This document shows, piece after piece, positions 35,667 to 44,559 of a stretch of 50,455 bases of DNA. The stretch covers positions 1-50,455 of the forward strand of contig CANSEY010000032.1 in NCBI GenBank assembly GCA_947646015.1, written 5' to 3'. The first letter of the stretch is position 1. Every line of letters begins with the position of its first letter. The DNA is from an uncultured Bacteroides sp. (GTDB lineage Bacteria; Bacteroidota; Bacteroidia; Bacteroidales; Bacteroidaceae). A program made the position numbers and the translations under genes. Below the pieces are notes generated by a model. The model did not search any database. It saw only the letters and a program-made list of their open reading frames with translations, and had not been told where the DNA came from.

Positions 35667-35728
35667 ACAAAAAAACGGCACCTCGATTCACATCGCAGCA
35701 CCGTCACAACACAAACACAAAATAAAAC
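35667..35728 (-). ncRNA. Candidate small RNA in tandem repeat, copy 1
   Basis: On the minus strand a -7 box TAGTTTTG (35733-35740) is followed by a G/U-rich stretch (TTGTGTTTGTGTTGTG) and a terminator: ACGGTGC pairs with GTGCCGT (two wobbles) around CGAT-GTGA-ATCG, then T7. Predicted ~60 nt. No canonical -33 box at the usual distance. Confidence 0.5.
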
Positions 35729-35904
35729 ACGACAAAACTACTATGCAATCTTACCTGTAATGCCGGGGAGGCATATCTTGCTTGACTTATCTATATTCGC
35801 ATACCCATAAGAAGCTTTATCAGGTGATTTGCATAATAAATAACGCACCCATTCGGATTTTGTTCACAAGAGTTCTGAAAAAAATGAAGTTAAGACGACT
35901 TTTT

Positions 35905-35968
35905 AACAAAAAAAACGGTACCCCGATTCACATCGCAGCACCGTCACAACACAAACACAAAATAAAAC
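35905..35968 (-). ncRNA. Candidate small RNA in tandem repeat, copy 2
   Basis: Same layout: TAGTTTTG (35973-35980), identical body, terminator ACGGTGC with GTACCGT followed by T8. The terminator differs from copy 1 by a change that turns a U-G pair into U-A, so the stem is preserved despite the substitution. Confidence 0.5.
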
Positions 35969-36120
35969 ACGACAAAACTACTATGCAATCTTCCTGTTAT
36001 GCCGGGGAGGCATATTCACTGACTCATATATATTCGCATACCTACAAGCAGCCATCAGGCGATTTGCACATATATAACATCCCGATTTTCGTTTTGTTCA
36101 CGAAAAAAAGAGATTGAAGT

Positions 36121-37161
36121 TTATTTTCTCCCTTTAAAATCTTTCAGAAAGCCTTCCATCAACCATTTGGCAAGGGCCTGACGGTTGGAATCCATCACCA
36201 GTCTCCGCTGGTCAAATGTATTCTGTATATTCCCCAGTTCGACAAAGACAGAAGCAGGAGTAGTGTGTGAAAGTACATATAAATTGCGTCCGCTCACCGT
36301 TCCGGAAAAGCCGCGGTTCGGCTGATGCTTTCCATATTTGGATTCGAACGTATCTTTCATATTGTTTGCCAGCCGTTTGCTTTCGGCTTTCTTATTAGAA
36401 TGATAGAAAAAGACATCTGTCTGCTTTTTTTTGCTGCGACTGTCTACATGGATGAAGATAGCGCGACAGTAAGTATAGTTCTGACGGTCTTTCCGATAAA
36501 GAGCATTGATTTTGTTACAACGCTGCTGAAGACGCTGCACCTGATTCAATGGAATCGGGTCGCCCATACAAGTCTCACGCTTGCTGTTAGAGAGGTAAGC
36601 GTCATTACGGATACCATCTTTGGCATCCTGAATAATGATATGCACTTCCGCCCCTTCCTGCATCAGATTCCGGGCGAGACGAAGTGCAATGTCATAGGCA
36701 TATTCGTCTTCGTGAAGTTCGTGCTTCCCTACCCGTCCGATGGCTCCCGGATCAGGACCGCCATGCCCGCTGACTACATAGAAGCAGGCACCTGCCAGTT
36801 GGTTGGAAGTGACCTTTACATTCGCCAGTTGCTTACCGAAAAGAGGTTCATGAAGAGTGGTTCCTATTTTCGAAGCCTTTGAGGATTGTTTTCTTGCCGG
36901 TGTCTCTTTATCAGCCGCCGTCGATCTCTTGACAGGAGGAATTGTATATGTCACCCCCAGTTTCAGCACATTTCCTTTCCCCAGCTTTGCCTTATTCAGT
37001 TCCACAAAATCATCGTAATATTTCTTTGGAGCACGGTTATGACGCAGCAAAAAAGTAGAAATCCCCTCACCTGCTTTCGGAGTAGCTTTTTGTTGCGCCT
37101 GCACATCAGCCAACGAAAGAAGAAAACTAATTAATAAAAGAATATAGAATCTTTTTTTCAT
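36121..37161 (-). CDS. N-acetylmuramoyl-L-alanine amidase with LysM-like N-terminus
   Basis: 346 residues. Signal peptide to about 22, then a LysM-like module (~30-76: GISTFLLRHNRAPKKYYDDFVELN...TYTIPP) and a linker. The Amidase_3 domain follows from ~125. Zinc and catalytic residues: H133 (SGHGGPDPGA), E151 or E153, H238 (IHVD) and E308 (VELGN). It cleaves the bond between MurNAc and the stem peptide in peptidoglycan; probably acts in the periplasm at cell division or remodelling. Its stop lies next to the tandem repeats, so they may form part of its 3' UTR. Confidence 0.85.
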   Translation of the reverse strand: MKKRFYILLLISFLLSLADVQAQQKATPKAGEGISTFLLRHNRAPKKYYDDFVELNKAKLGKGNVLKLGVTYTIPPVKRSTAADKETPARKQSSKASKIGTTLHEPLFGKQLANVKVTSNQLAGACFYVVSGHGGPDPGAIGRVGKHELHEDEYAYDIALRLARNLMQEGAEVHIIIQDAKDGIRNDAYLSNSKRETCMGDPIPLNQVQRLQQRCNKINALYRKDRQNYTYCRAIFIHVDSRSKKKQTDVFFYHSNKKAESKRLANNMKDTFESKYGKHQPNRGFSGTVSGRNLYVLSHTTPASVFVELGNIQNTFDQRRLVMDSNRQALAKWLMEGFLKDFKGRK

Positions 37162-37226
37162 ATTCGACTACTACCTTATCAGTATCATTTCACTTATAAA
37201 CAGGACAAAAATACAATTATTTTCCC

Positions 37227-37234
37227 TACTTTTG
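37227..37234 (+). promoter_or_regulatory. -7 box TACTTTTG of metY
   Basis: Exact consensus 49 bp before the ATG. Confidence 0.55.
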
Positions 37235-37282
37235 CCCCGTTAAAACTTTTTTTGGCAATAAAACTTAAAACCCTATATCATT

Positions 37283-38563
37283 ATGGCAAAACAATTCAAA
37301 CCCGAAACCCTGTGCGTACAGGCCGGATGGACGCCTAAAAAGGGTGAGCCGCGTGTGCTGCCCATCTATCAGAGTACAACTTTCAAATACGATACCAGCG
37401 AACAAATGGCACGCCTTTTCGATTTGGAAGACAGTGGTTATTTTTATACCCGCCTGCAAAACCCGACTAATGACGCGGTTGCCGCCAAGATTGCCGCCCT
37501 TGAAGGTGGTGTAGCTGCTATGCTTACATCCAGCGGTCAGGCAGCCAACTTTTATGCCATTTTCAATATCTGCCAGGCAGGAGATCATTTCGTTTGTTCA
37601 TCCGCCATCTACGGAGGAACATTCAATTTATTCGGCGTCACCATGAAGAAACTCGGCATCGACGTTACCTTCGTTCATCCGGACGCCAGCGAAGAAGAAA
37701 TCTCGGCAGCTTTCCAGCCTAATACGAAAGCACTGTTCGGAGAAACAATCTCCAATCCTTCTCTCGAAGTGCTGGATATCGAAAAGTTTGCCCGTATCGC
37801 ACACAGTCACGGAGTACCTTTGATTGTAGACAATACATTCCCGACTCCTATCAACTGCCGTCCTTTTGAATGGGGAGCAGACATTATCGTTCACTCCACC
37901 ACCAAATACATGGATGGACACGCAACAAGCGTAGGTGGCTGTATCGTCGACAGCGGCAACTTCGACTGGGATGCCCATGCAGACAAATTCCCCGGACTCT
38001 GTACACCGGACGAATCTTATCATGGCCTGACCTATACAAAAGCATTCGGCAAAGGTGCTTACATCACCAAAGCAACCGCACAACTGATGCGTGACCTCGG
38101 CAGCATCCAAAGCCCGCAAAATTCTTTCTTACTGAATCTTGGACTTGAAACACTGCATCTGCGTATGCCTCAACATTGCCGTAACGCTCAGAAAGTAGCA
38201 GAATATCTTTCTAAGAACGAGAAAGTGGCTTGGGTTAACTATTGCGGCCTGCCGGATAACAAATACTATGCACTGGCACAGAAATATATGCCGAACGGCT
38301 CCTGCGGAGTAATCTCCTTCGGACTGAAAGGCGGACGTGATGTATCTATCAAGTTTATGGATTCATTAGAATTTATCGCTATTGTGACTCACGTAGCTGA
38401 TGCCCGTAGTTGTGTGCTTCACCCCGCCAGCCATACTCACCGCCAGTTGTCGGATGAGCAGCTGATGGAAGCAGGTGTACGTCCCGACTTAATCCGTTTG
38501 TCCGTAGGTATCGAGAATGCGGATGATATCATTGCAGATATCGAGCAGGCATTGAATGCGTAA
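37283..38563 (+). CDS. metY: O-acetylhomoserine sulfhydrylase (Cys/Met metabolism PLP enzyme)
   Basis: 426 residues, full length for MetY. FKPETLCVQAGWTPKKGEPRVLPIYQSTTFKYD at the start, YFYTRLQNPTNDAVAAKIAALEGG, PLP lysine K208 in HSTTKYMDGH, and the late HPASHTHRQLSDEQL. It makes homocysteine from O-acetylhomoserine and sulfide in methionine synthesis. A sulfur gene near a sulfatase and a putative sulfate transporter, though each is a separate transcript. Confidence 0.92.
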   Translation: MAKQFKPETLCVQAGWTPKKGEPRVLPIYQSTTFKYDTSEQMARLFDLEDSGYFYTRLQNPTNDAVAAKIAALEGGVAAMLTSSGQAANFYAIFNICQAGDHFVCSSAIYGGTFNLFGVTMKKLGIDVTFVHPDASEEEISAAFQPNTKALFGETISNPSLEVLDIEKFARIAHSHGVPLIVDNTFPTPINCRPFEWGADIIVHSTTKYMDGHATSVGGCIVDSGNFDWDAHADKFPGLCTPDESYHGLTYTKAFGKGAYITKATAQLMRDLGSIQSPQNSFLLNLGLETLHLRMPQHCRNAQKVAEYLSKNEKVAWVNYCGLPDNKYYALAQKYMPNGSCGVISFGLKGGRDVSIKFMDSLEFIAIVTHVADARSCVLHPASHTHRQLSDEQLMEAGVRPDLIRLSVGIENADDIIADIEQALNA

Positions 38564-38592
38564 AAGCTGATTACTATCAGATAACAAACAGC

Positions 38593-38624
38593 AAAGGCAC
38601 AGGATATTTTGACTCTGTGCCTTT
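38593..38624 (+). terminator. Terminator of metY
   Basis: Arms AAAGGCACAG and CTGTGCCTTT, 12-base loop, then CTCTTTTC. Confidence 0.85.
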
Positions 38625-38744
38625 CTCTTTTCACCAATGCCTCATCCCTTTCTTATTTACTGCCTATTATCCTCCTTCTCAATAAGAAAGTTAATTTCCA
38701 ACAGAATATGTTTAATCATGAACTGATAAATCGCTATAGATGTT

Positions 38745-38752
38745 TATCTTTG
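38745..38752 (+). promoter_or_regulatory. -7 box TATCTTTG of the metallo-hydrolase gene
   Basis: Exact consensus 25 bp before the ATG. Confidence 0.55.
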
Positions 38753-38776
38753 TAAGGAACCAAACTCTGTATAGAT

Positions 38777-39544
38777 ATGAAAAAGATTTTATTAGTAGCA
38801 CTCGCGCTGTGCCTTTCTTACGGATTTGCTTATTCCTGTTTATTCAATCATTCAATTAATCTGACCACAAAGATGCAGAACTTCGAAACGGATTCGTTTA
38901 CCACCAAGAACGGGAAAAGCCTGAAGATCACTTTCTTTAAGCATGCCAGTTTGTTAATAGAATATGCTGGAAAAAAGTTTTTTATTGATCCAGTCTCTGA
39001 TTACGCAGACTTTACACAGCAACCGAAAGCTGACTATATCCTGATAACACATGAACACCATGATCATTTCGATACCAAAGCGATTGCTGCTATCGAAACT
39101 CCGGATACAAAAATTATTGCCAATCCGAATTGCCAGAAGATGTTGGACAAAGGACAAGCCATGAAAAATGGTGATATACTGCAAATTACACCCGAAATCA
39201 AACTGGAAGCAGTACCTGCTTATAATACAACTCCCGGTAGAGACAAATTCCATCCCAAGGGACGTGACAACGGATATATCCTCACTGTGGGCGACACCCG
39301 GATTTACATTGCCGGAGACACGGAAAATATCCCGGAAATGAAACAAATAAAGAATATCGATATAGCCTTTCTACCTGTCAACCAACCGTATACGATGACA
39401 CCGGAACAAGCTATACAATCTGCTAAAATCATTCAACCGCATATTTTGTATCCGTACCATTACGGAGATACGAATATCAATGAAGTGAAGGACGGATTAA
39501 AAAACGAAAAAGAAATAGAAGTACGTATCCGTGCTTTACAATAA
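38777..39544 (+). CDS. Metallo-beta-lactamase-fold hydrolase, exported
   Basis: 255 residues. N-terminal signal with a possible lipobox (FAYSC, C21). UlaG-like metal-dependent hydrolase core: FFKHASLLIEYAGKKFFIDP, the metal motif H92-x-H94-H-D96-H97, YIAGDTENIPEM (metal-bridging Asp) and LYPYHYGD at the end (last His). The substrate is unknown; homologues include lactonases and phosphodiesterases. Monocistronic. Confidence 0.8.
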   Translation: MKKILLVALALCLSYGFAYSCLFNHSINLTTKMQNFETDSFTTKNGKSLKITFFKHASLLIEYAGKKFFIDPVSDYADFTQQPKADYILITHEHHDHFDTKAIAAIETPDTKIIANPNCQKMLDKGQAMKNGDILQITPEIKLEAVPAYNTTPGRDKFHPKGRDNGYILTVGDTRIYIAGDTENIPEMKQIKNIDIAFLPVNQPYTMTPEQAIQSAKIIQPHILYPYHYGDTNINEVKDGLKNEKEIEVRIRALQ

Positions 39545-39569
39545 AAAGACAAACCTAGTTGAAAAATAA

Positions 39570-39663
39570 AAGGACGTTCCTGGGGAAAAAGGGGAAATGT
39601 GGGAACAGGAACGTCCTTAAAAACATAATAATACAAAAATCCGGACTTTCGCAAGGGCGCATC
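39570..39663. repeat. Trailer repeat A, after cassette 1
   Basis: A hairpin with 13-bp arms (39570-39582 and 39606-39618, AAGGACGTTCCTG and complement) whose loop includes GGGAAAAAGGGGAAAT, then a tail with CCGGACTTTCGCAAGGGCGC. Repeat B at 45715 shares the hairpin core, loop and tail. Read on the minus strand, the hairpin is followed by TTTTATTTTT, so it would terminate the cassette 1 operon. Confidence 0.75.
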
Positions 39664-39823
39664 TTTGTTTCTCGTCTTATGGATATCCCCTTCATAAAGA
39701 AGTAGTGCATTAATCCGGAAGATATCAGGAGAAGGATTATTATGATTGAGCTCTTGTTTATTAAATTATCTCTGTATTCGTATATCTTATTTGTTATAGA
39801 AATGAAAAAGAATATTTATCGTA

Positions 39824-40348
39824 TTATAGTGATGACTGGTAAGCTGTCTGAATATAAGTACCAATTACATTGTCATTATTCATCTCGATATATCTCTTTA
39901 GTAATTCCGAGAATCCGGATTGTATCTGTTCCACCGGCTTATCCGTACAAGCAGCAGAATATGCATCTATAGCCAGAAGAAAATCCTGCATCCGTTCGTT
40001 CAGCATCGTTCCTTCCGTACAAACGACATCGGCAATACTCGCTTTTATAGTACCGTTTTCAATCACAACAGGCAAACGGTATTCCAGTCCCATTTTACTG
40101 GCATGGATCGAAAGTATCTTTATGACCGGATTTTCTATTTTTGTCGTGTCTGCAAAAGCAAACTTTCCATTTGTTATCCTTGCGCTGTCAACAGGGGCAT
40201 CCGTCGAAACATCTTTCATGTAAACCATTTTACCCTCAAATTCCGGCAGAGGCGCACTACCGTCAATTCTGTAACCTTTTATTTGAGAGCAAGCTCCCAA
40301 TACTAATACCCCAATAAAAAAGGGCAAAAGTCTTATACATCTATTCAT
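39824..40348 (-). CDS. DUF4369 lipoprotein, lacking the thioredoxin domain
   Basis: 174 residues from the ATG at 40348 (an ATG at 40414 would put a long tail before the signal). Lipobox LGAC, Cys about 20. The DUF4369 domain follows (YRIDGSAPLPEFEGKMVYMKDVSTDAPVDSARITNGKFAF). In most Bacteroides proteins this domain leads into a TlpA-like thioredoxin domain; here the gene ends instead at IGTYIQTAYQSSL. Third gene of the phase-variable operon of cassette 1, 99 bp after the beta-barrel gene. Confidence 0.7.
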   Translation of the reverse strand: MNRCIRLLPFFIGVLVLGACSQIKGYRIDGSAPLPEFEGKMVYMKDVSTDAPVDSARITNGKFAFADTTKIENPVIKILSIHASKMGLEYRLPVVIENGTIKASIADVVCTEGTMLNERMQDFLLAIDAYSAACTDKPVEQIQSGFSELLKRYIEMNNDNVIGTYIQTAYQSSL

Positions 40349-40447
40349 CGGACTTTTATTTCTTCTTGAAAAGAAAGAAAAGCCGCCCGCCAATATCAGC
40401 AGAGCGGCTTTCACTTTTCATTTATACATTTGTATAATCATTGTTCG

Positions 40448-41314
40448 TCAGAATCTGAAGCCAAGTTTCACCACAGGCATTTCGAAAATTTTGATGTTAT
40501 GGTGACTGACATTGTACCTATCAAATCCTTTCGGACAAATTTGTATCAGATCATAGCGATAAGCTAAAGGATGCATCTCAAACCCGAAAATAAATCCTTT
40601 GGCAATGCTATACTCGATACCTGCTACGGCAGCTACTTTCATACCATACATCTGGCCGGCTTTGCTTCCTGCGGTATAGACCTGAGAAGGAAGTTCTTCC
40701 GAATCATCGCTATCCTTATAGGTATCACCGGTGTATGGTTCTGTAGTTTCAATGCGTGCCATCTGGAAGCCAAGGGCGCCTCCTACGTATGGATGAATAC
40801 GTTCGTTGCGAGTCTTGAAGTAATAGTTGGAGCCGACAGAGGTATACCAGTTATTAGTCATCTGCGCATTGATATAACTTTGCGCGGGTATGATCATATC
40901 GGGTACACTGTTGTCGCCTTCTACATAGTCTTTCTTGGGAGTCAGGCTGATGTTCATGCTAAACTGGAAATTGATGTCCCAGTTGTCAGACAGAAAATAC
41001 TTGCCTTCGATTCCAGCTATATTGACCAGACTATTATTATTCAGACTACCGATATTCAGATAGCGGTTCAGGTCACCGGAGTTATCCGTTCCTCCATTGG
41101 GAAGTCCGACGACTCCTTCGGTGTTGGTGAACTTGGGAAGCAGATAAGAGGTGTTCTCATTGAAGAACTTTCCGCTACCAAGTAAAACCGAAACCTGCCA
41201 CTGTCCTTTCTTCGGAGCAAACGACGCATCATCACTGCTGCTGTAACGCTGCGCCAATGAAGGCGCAGCTGTTATACAGGTCAGCAAAAGTAATGTGCAT
41301 AGTTTCTTTATCAT
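40448..41314 (-). CDS. Outer-membrane beta-barrel protein
   Basis: 288 residues with signal peptide (cleavage near SLAQ, residue 21). Alternating beta-strands with aromatic ends (WYTSVGSNYYFKTRNERIHPYVGGALGFQMA; YGMKVAAVAGIEYSIAKGFIFGFEMHPLAYRY) and a terminal MPVVKLGFRF, as in OmpW/OmpX-like barrels. Function unknown. Second gene of cassette 1, 26 bp after the coiled-coil lipoprotein; by analogy with cassette 2 it may anchor the first protein in the outer membrane. Confidence 0.8.
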   Translation of the reverse strand: MIKKLCTLLLLTCITAAPSLAQRYSSSDDASFAPKKGQWQVSVLLGSGKFFNENTSYLLPKFTNTEGVVGLPNGGTDNSGDLNRYLNIGSLNNNSLVNIAGIEGKYFLSDNWDINFQFSMNISLTPKKDYVEGDNSVPDMIIPAQSYINAQMTNNWYTSVGSNYYFKTRNERIHPYVGGALGFQMARIETTEPYTGDTYKDSDDSEELPSQVYTAGSKAGQMYGMKVAAVAGIEYSIAKGFIFGFEMHPLAYRYDLIQICPKGFDRYNVSHHNIKIFEMPVVKLGFRF

Positions 41315-41340
41315 TTTGTTACTTTTACGTGATTAAGAAA

Positions 41341-44163
41341 TTACTTACTCAAGGTTTCCAATACAGCCTTAACTTGTGCAAGAGCAGTATCATAGATTGC
41401 TTTCGCTACATCATAAGCTTCTTGAGCTGTTTCCAAAGCAAGTTTCTTCTGTTCTATTACATAAGCTTCCTTATATTCACCCTTGTTGAACAGTTCAATG
41501 CTCTTTTCTGCTGCAGTAACCTTCTGTTTAGCTTCTTCAACTGATTTTTCCTGAGTAGCAACTTCATTCTTCCAATAATTCAGAACAGATTCTACAGTTA
41601 CCACAGTACCAGTGACTACACCACCGTTGATACCATCAATCTGATCTTGAACAACACTGATCAAGCCATCGTAATCTTGGATCAATTCAGCAAACTTCTT
41701 ACTATTAGCCTCAGCTTCAGCAGTCAATGCATCTTGTTCCTCTTGTGCATTCTTCACCTCTTCTTTAGCAGTCTTCAGAGCAATACGAGTCTCGTCAGCT
41801 TTTGCAATAAACGGATCCATTAAAGCTGTATTCGTATTTATTTCTGCATTCAGATCGGCAAGTACACCTTCCATTTGAGTCTTCAATGGTTTAATCAAGT
41901 CGGCAGCAGCAATCATATCTTTGCAAGTCTGTACATCGTCATTAGCAGCCATCATAGCTCCCAAAGTACCAAAGTCAGTCAAAACAGCACTATTATTCTG
42001 CTTAATATAAGCGCGGACCATTGCTTCTGTTACTTCAACAAGTCTGTCTTCGCCAGGAATCACAGTACCAAAAGTAGCATCAGAGGTATACTCTAAAGCA
42101 TCTTCAGCTGTATTGCGATCTAACTTAGTTGCACTTAATTTAGTAAACTCATCTGCAGAAATATCAGAGCGTAATGCCTGCATGTGGCCAGTTTTCTTAC
42201 CATCTTTTTCCTCTTCTTTATAGAAAGCATCTTTGCCTGTCATATCTTCAACACTAACTGTATTAGCCAGTATCTGACCGTAAGGATTAGCAGCAAGAGC
42301 AGAATAAGTACTAATTGCAGGAGCCACCTTAGCAACAGCAGTAGCAGCGTTTCCAGCAGCTTCAACCAATGCAGCTTTAGCCTTTTCTACTTTCTTATCT
42401 TTATCATCAGCAAGAGCTTGATTTCCTGCAGCTTCACCTTTGGCAGCCAAATCAGCAACAGTCTGATCAAGTTTCAGCCATTCAGCCAAAGTAGCATTAG
42501 CATCAGCCTTTGCTTTAGCTTGTTTCACTGTATCGTCCAATATAGCTTCCAGTTTGCTGGTAGTTTGTTCAGCAGGAGTCAATGCCTCCCATGCAGCCTT
42601 ACTAGTAGGAGACAATGCGGTAATCATATTGTCACGGTATGTTTTCTCCAATACCGAAGCTTTTTCTTTTTCTACAGCATCATCATAAGCAGCTTGATAT
42701 ACAGCATCCCATGCACTATTATAAGCTTTCACTGCAGATTCTACTGCGGCATAAGAAGAATTATAAGCATCTGTCACCTTTTTCAAATCAGTAGTTGGTA
42801 CTGTAGTTGCTGTACCTTTTACCGCTTTTGCAGAAATTTCCCAGTTAGCTTTATCTTTTTCAAATTTTTCTTTAGCATCTTTGGCTGCCTTTTCTTTTTC
42901 TGCCAAAGTCAACTTATTCCATTCAACTCCATTTTCGTCTACAGAATATTTACCTAAAGCATCAATCCAGGCATTTACTTTCATCAGAGTAAGAGATGCC
43001 TGACTAGTTCTGGCTGTTACATCTTCTATCTTCAAATCGGCATTGTACTCAGTTTGCGTATACTGAACAGCCTGATAATCAAACACACCTGTACTAACAG
43101 TATATCCATCTAAAGATGTAAAATCATTGCTACTACTAAATAATGTCTTCAATCCTTCATTAATAGGTTCAGATTTATAAGCTGCAATATCAAGCTGAGT
43201 ATTAACCTGTGTTGTAGAGTCTGCTACAGCTTTATCATATGCCTCTTTAGCAGCTTTACGCGCTTTTATCTTTTCGGCTACTTTTTGTTCTGCAGCTTTA
43301 TAATTTGCGGAAGTCTTAATAGTAGCGATCTCAACATCAGCTTTGCTCTTTTCACTTTCATATTCAGATTTCTTCTTCTTCAGATCCAGGATCTTATCAT
43401 CCCATGCAGCTGCATCAAAGTCTTCTGCCAAAGCTAACATATTATTTTTCTCATCCAATAAGATTTCTGCCTTTTCAACTGCAATCTGTGCCAACTTCAA
43501 TTCAGCCTGCAAGCTAGCTAATGTCGGAAGATTAGGATTAACCAATGCATCATAATAATTATCCTGAGCTGTCTTTAAAGCATCGTAATATTGGTTCAGA
43601 CTAGCAGAAGCAACATAAAGTCTTTGCTGTGCTTTATCAATAATAGCTTTTTCTCCATCAGAAAGCAGAAGTTTTCCTGCTTCAATCAGTTTCATTGCAT
43701 TATCATAAGCTTCTTGTGCCTGTGCAGTCTGAGTCTGATAGTTCAACATAGCTGCTTTGAAGATTTCAGCTTCTTCAGCCATTTTATTTTCCCAGTAAGC
43801 TTTGTCTCTGTTAGCTTCAGCAATCTTAGCTTCCGCCTCAGCTTTTGCTTGTTCGGTAGCAGCTTGTGCGCGTTCTACTTCCAGTTCTTTCAGTTTCACG
43901 TCTAAAGCATGCATCTGAACATCGTACTCTTTGTACTGATTATCCAATTCTTTAGATTTGTTTACCAGTTCCTGATAAGCTACTTGCGCTTTTTGCCATT
44001 CCACTTCCACCAGTTTTACCGCAGCTTGCGCTTTAATCAGTTCGGATTTTGCTCCCCGCAGATCAACGATACCTTCCGGTTCATCGGTATCAATACATCC
44101 CGTGAATGTAGCTGTCGTACCCGCCATTAGCAAGGTTGCGACCAAATACGTCCATTTTCTCAT
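41341..44163 (-). CDS. Giant coiled-coil surface lipoprotein
   Basis: 940 residues. Lipobox TFTGC (Cys about 23), then almost continuous heptad-like helices rich in Ala, Lys and Glu, for example VKLKELEVERAQAATEQAKAEAEAKIAEANRD, with many 'A-x-x-A-x-x-x-Y' segments and a central less regular part (~340-420, ~630-770). No enzymatic motif. It probably forms a long fibre or layer on the surface. First gene of the operon behind invertible promoter 1, equivalent in position to the S-layer gene of cassette 2 but unrelated in sequence except for the type of signal. Confidence 0.8.
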   Translation of the reverse strand: MRKWTYLVATLLMAGTTATFTGCIDTDEPEGIVDLRGAKSELIKAQAAVKLVEVEWQKAQVAYQELVNKSKELDNQYKEYDVQMHALDVKLKELEVERAQAATEQAKAEAEAKIAEANRDKAYWENKMAEEAEIFKAAMLNYQTQTAQAQEAYDNAMKLIEAGKLLLSDGEKAIIDKAQQRLYVASASLNQYYDALKTAQDNYYDALVNPNLPTLASLQAELKLAQIAVEKAEILLDEKNNMLALAEDFDAAAWDDKILDLKKKKSEYESEKSKADVEIATIKTSANYKAAEQKVAEKIKARKAAKEAYDKAVADSTTQVNTQLDIAAYKSEPINEGLKTLFSSSNDFTSLDGYTVSTGVFDYQAVQYTQTEYNADLKIEDVTARTSQASLTLMKVNAWIDALGKYSVDENGVEWNKLTLAEKEKAAKDAKEKFEKDKANWEISAKAVKGTATTVPTTDLKKVTDAYNSSYAAVESAVKAYNSAWDAVYQAAYDDAVEKEKASVLEKTYRDNMITALSPTSKAAWEALTPAEQTTSKLEAILDDTVKQAKAKADANATLAEWLKLDQTVADLAAKGEAAGNQALADDKDKKVEKAKAALVEAAGNAATAVAKVAPAISTYSALAANPYGQILANTVSVEDMTGKDAFYKEEEKDGKKTGHMQALRSDISADEFTKLSATKLDRNTAEDALEYTSDATFGTVIPGEDRLVEVTEAMVRAYIKQNNSAVLTDFGTLGAMMAANDDVQTCKDMIAAADLIKPLKTQMEGVLADLNAEINTNTALMDPFIAKADETRIALKTAKEEVKNAQEEQDALTAEAEANSKKFAELIQDYDGLISVVQDQIDGINGGVVTGTVVTVESVLNYWKNEVATQEKSVEEAKQKVTAAEKSIELFNKGEYKEAYVIEQKKLALETAQEAYDVAKAIYDTALAQVKAVLETLSK

Positions 44164-44253
44164 AAAAGTAAATTAAATGTTATACAATTAATAAATAAAA
44201 AATTTGTTTGCTGTCATTTCATAATCCATCTCATCTTGGTGGTCTGTCTTTCT

Positions 44254-44553
44254 GTTACTTCTTAGGTAACGGGAAAGCGTGTATTTCCACCCCGACAGAG
44301 GTGTCTGCGGGCTACATTCATTAAATAAGTAAAGAATATTTTTAGCCCCTGCTCACAGACGATGGCAGAGGGGAGGGAAATCTTTTGCAAAAATTAAAGA
44401 CCAGATCGTGTTCTTCTCAAAAAATCCGCAGTTTTGTTCAGTGTGTTTCCTTTTTTTAGTAGTTTATCAGAAAAAATATCATTTTTGTTTGCATGTTTTC
44501 CAAAATATACCCATATTTGCAGCGTCTTTTCTTCCCGTTACCTAAGAAGTAAC
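44254..44553. promoter_or_regulatory. Invertible promoter element 1, shown in OFF orientation
   Basis: 22-bp perfect inverted repeats at 44254-44275 and 44532-44553 (core GTTACTTCTTAGGTAAC plus GGGAA), with exactly 256 bp between. Inside, TTTG (44488-44491), 20 bp, then CATATTTG (44512-44519), a one-mismatch -7 box, points to the right, away from the operon that starts at 44163. Inversion would place it just upstream of the operon. Hairpins (CCCG-CAGA with TCTG-CGGG; CCCC...GGGG) lie near the left end. Confidence 0.9.
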
Positions 44554-44559
44554 TCCACT

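Larger units (their letters stand above)
35667..36101 (-). repeat. Tandem duplication, 240-bp period
   Basis: Two copies (about 35667-35872 and 35905-36101). A 69-bp block (35684-35752 and 35924-35992) is identical at a 240-bp offset; the flanks diverge but keep matching blocks such as ATTCGCATACC, GCCGGGGAGGCAT and GATTTGCA. Together they fill most of the gap between the amidase and the YeiH gene. Confidence 0.9.

Noticed and set aside
44281-44375. Hairpins inside the invertible elements as terminators blocking read-through from the recombinase
   Set aside because: Stems are real and conserved in both elements but lack a T-tract in either direction; a terminator role is not supported.
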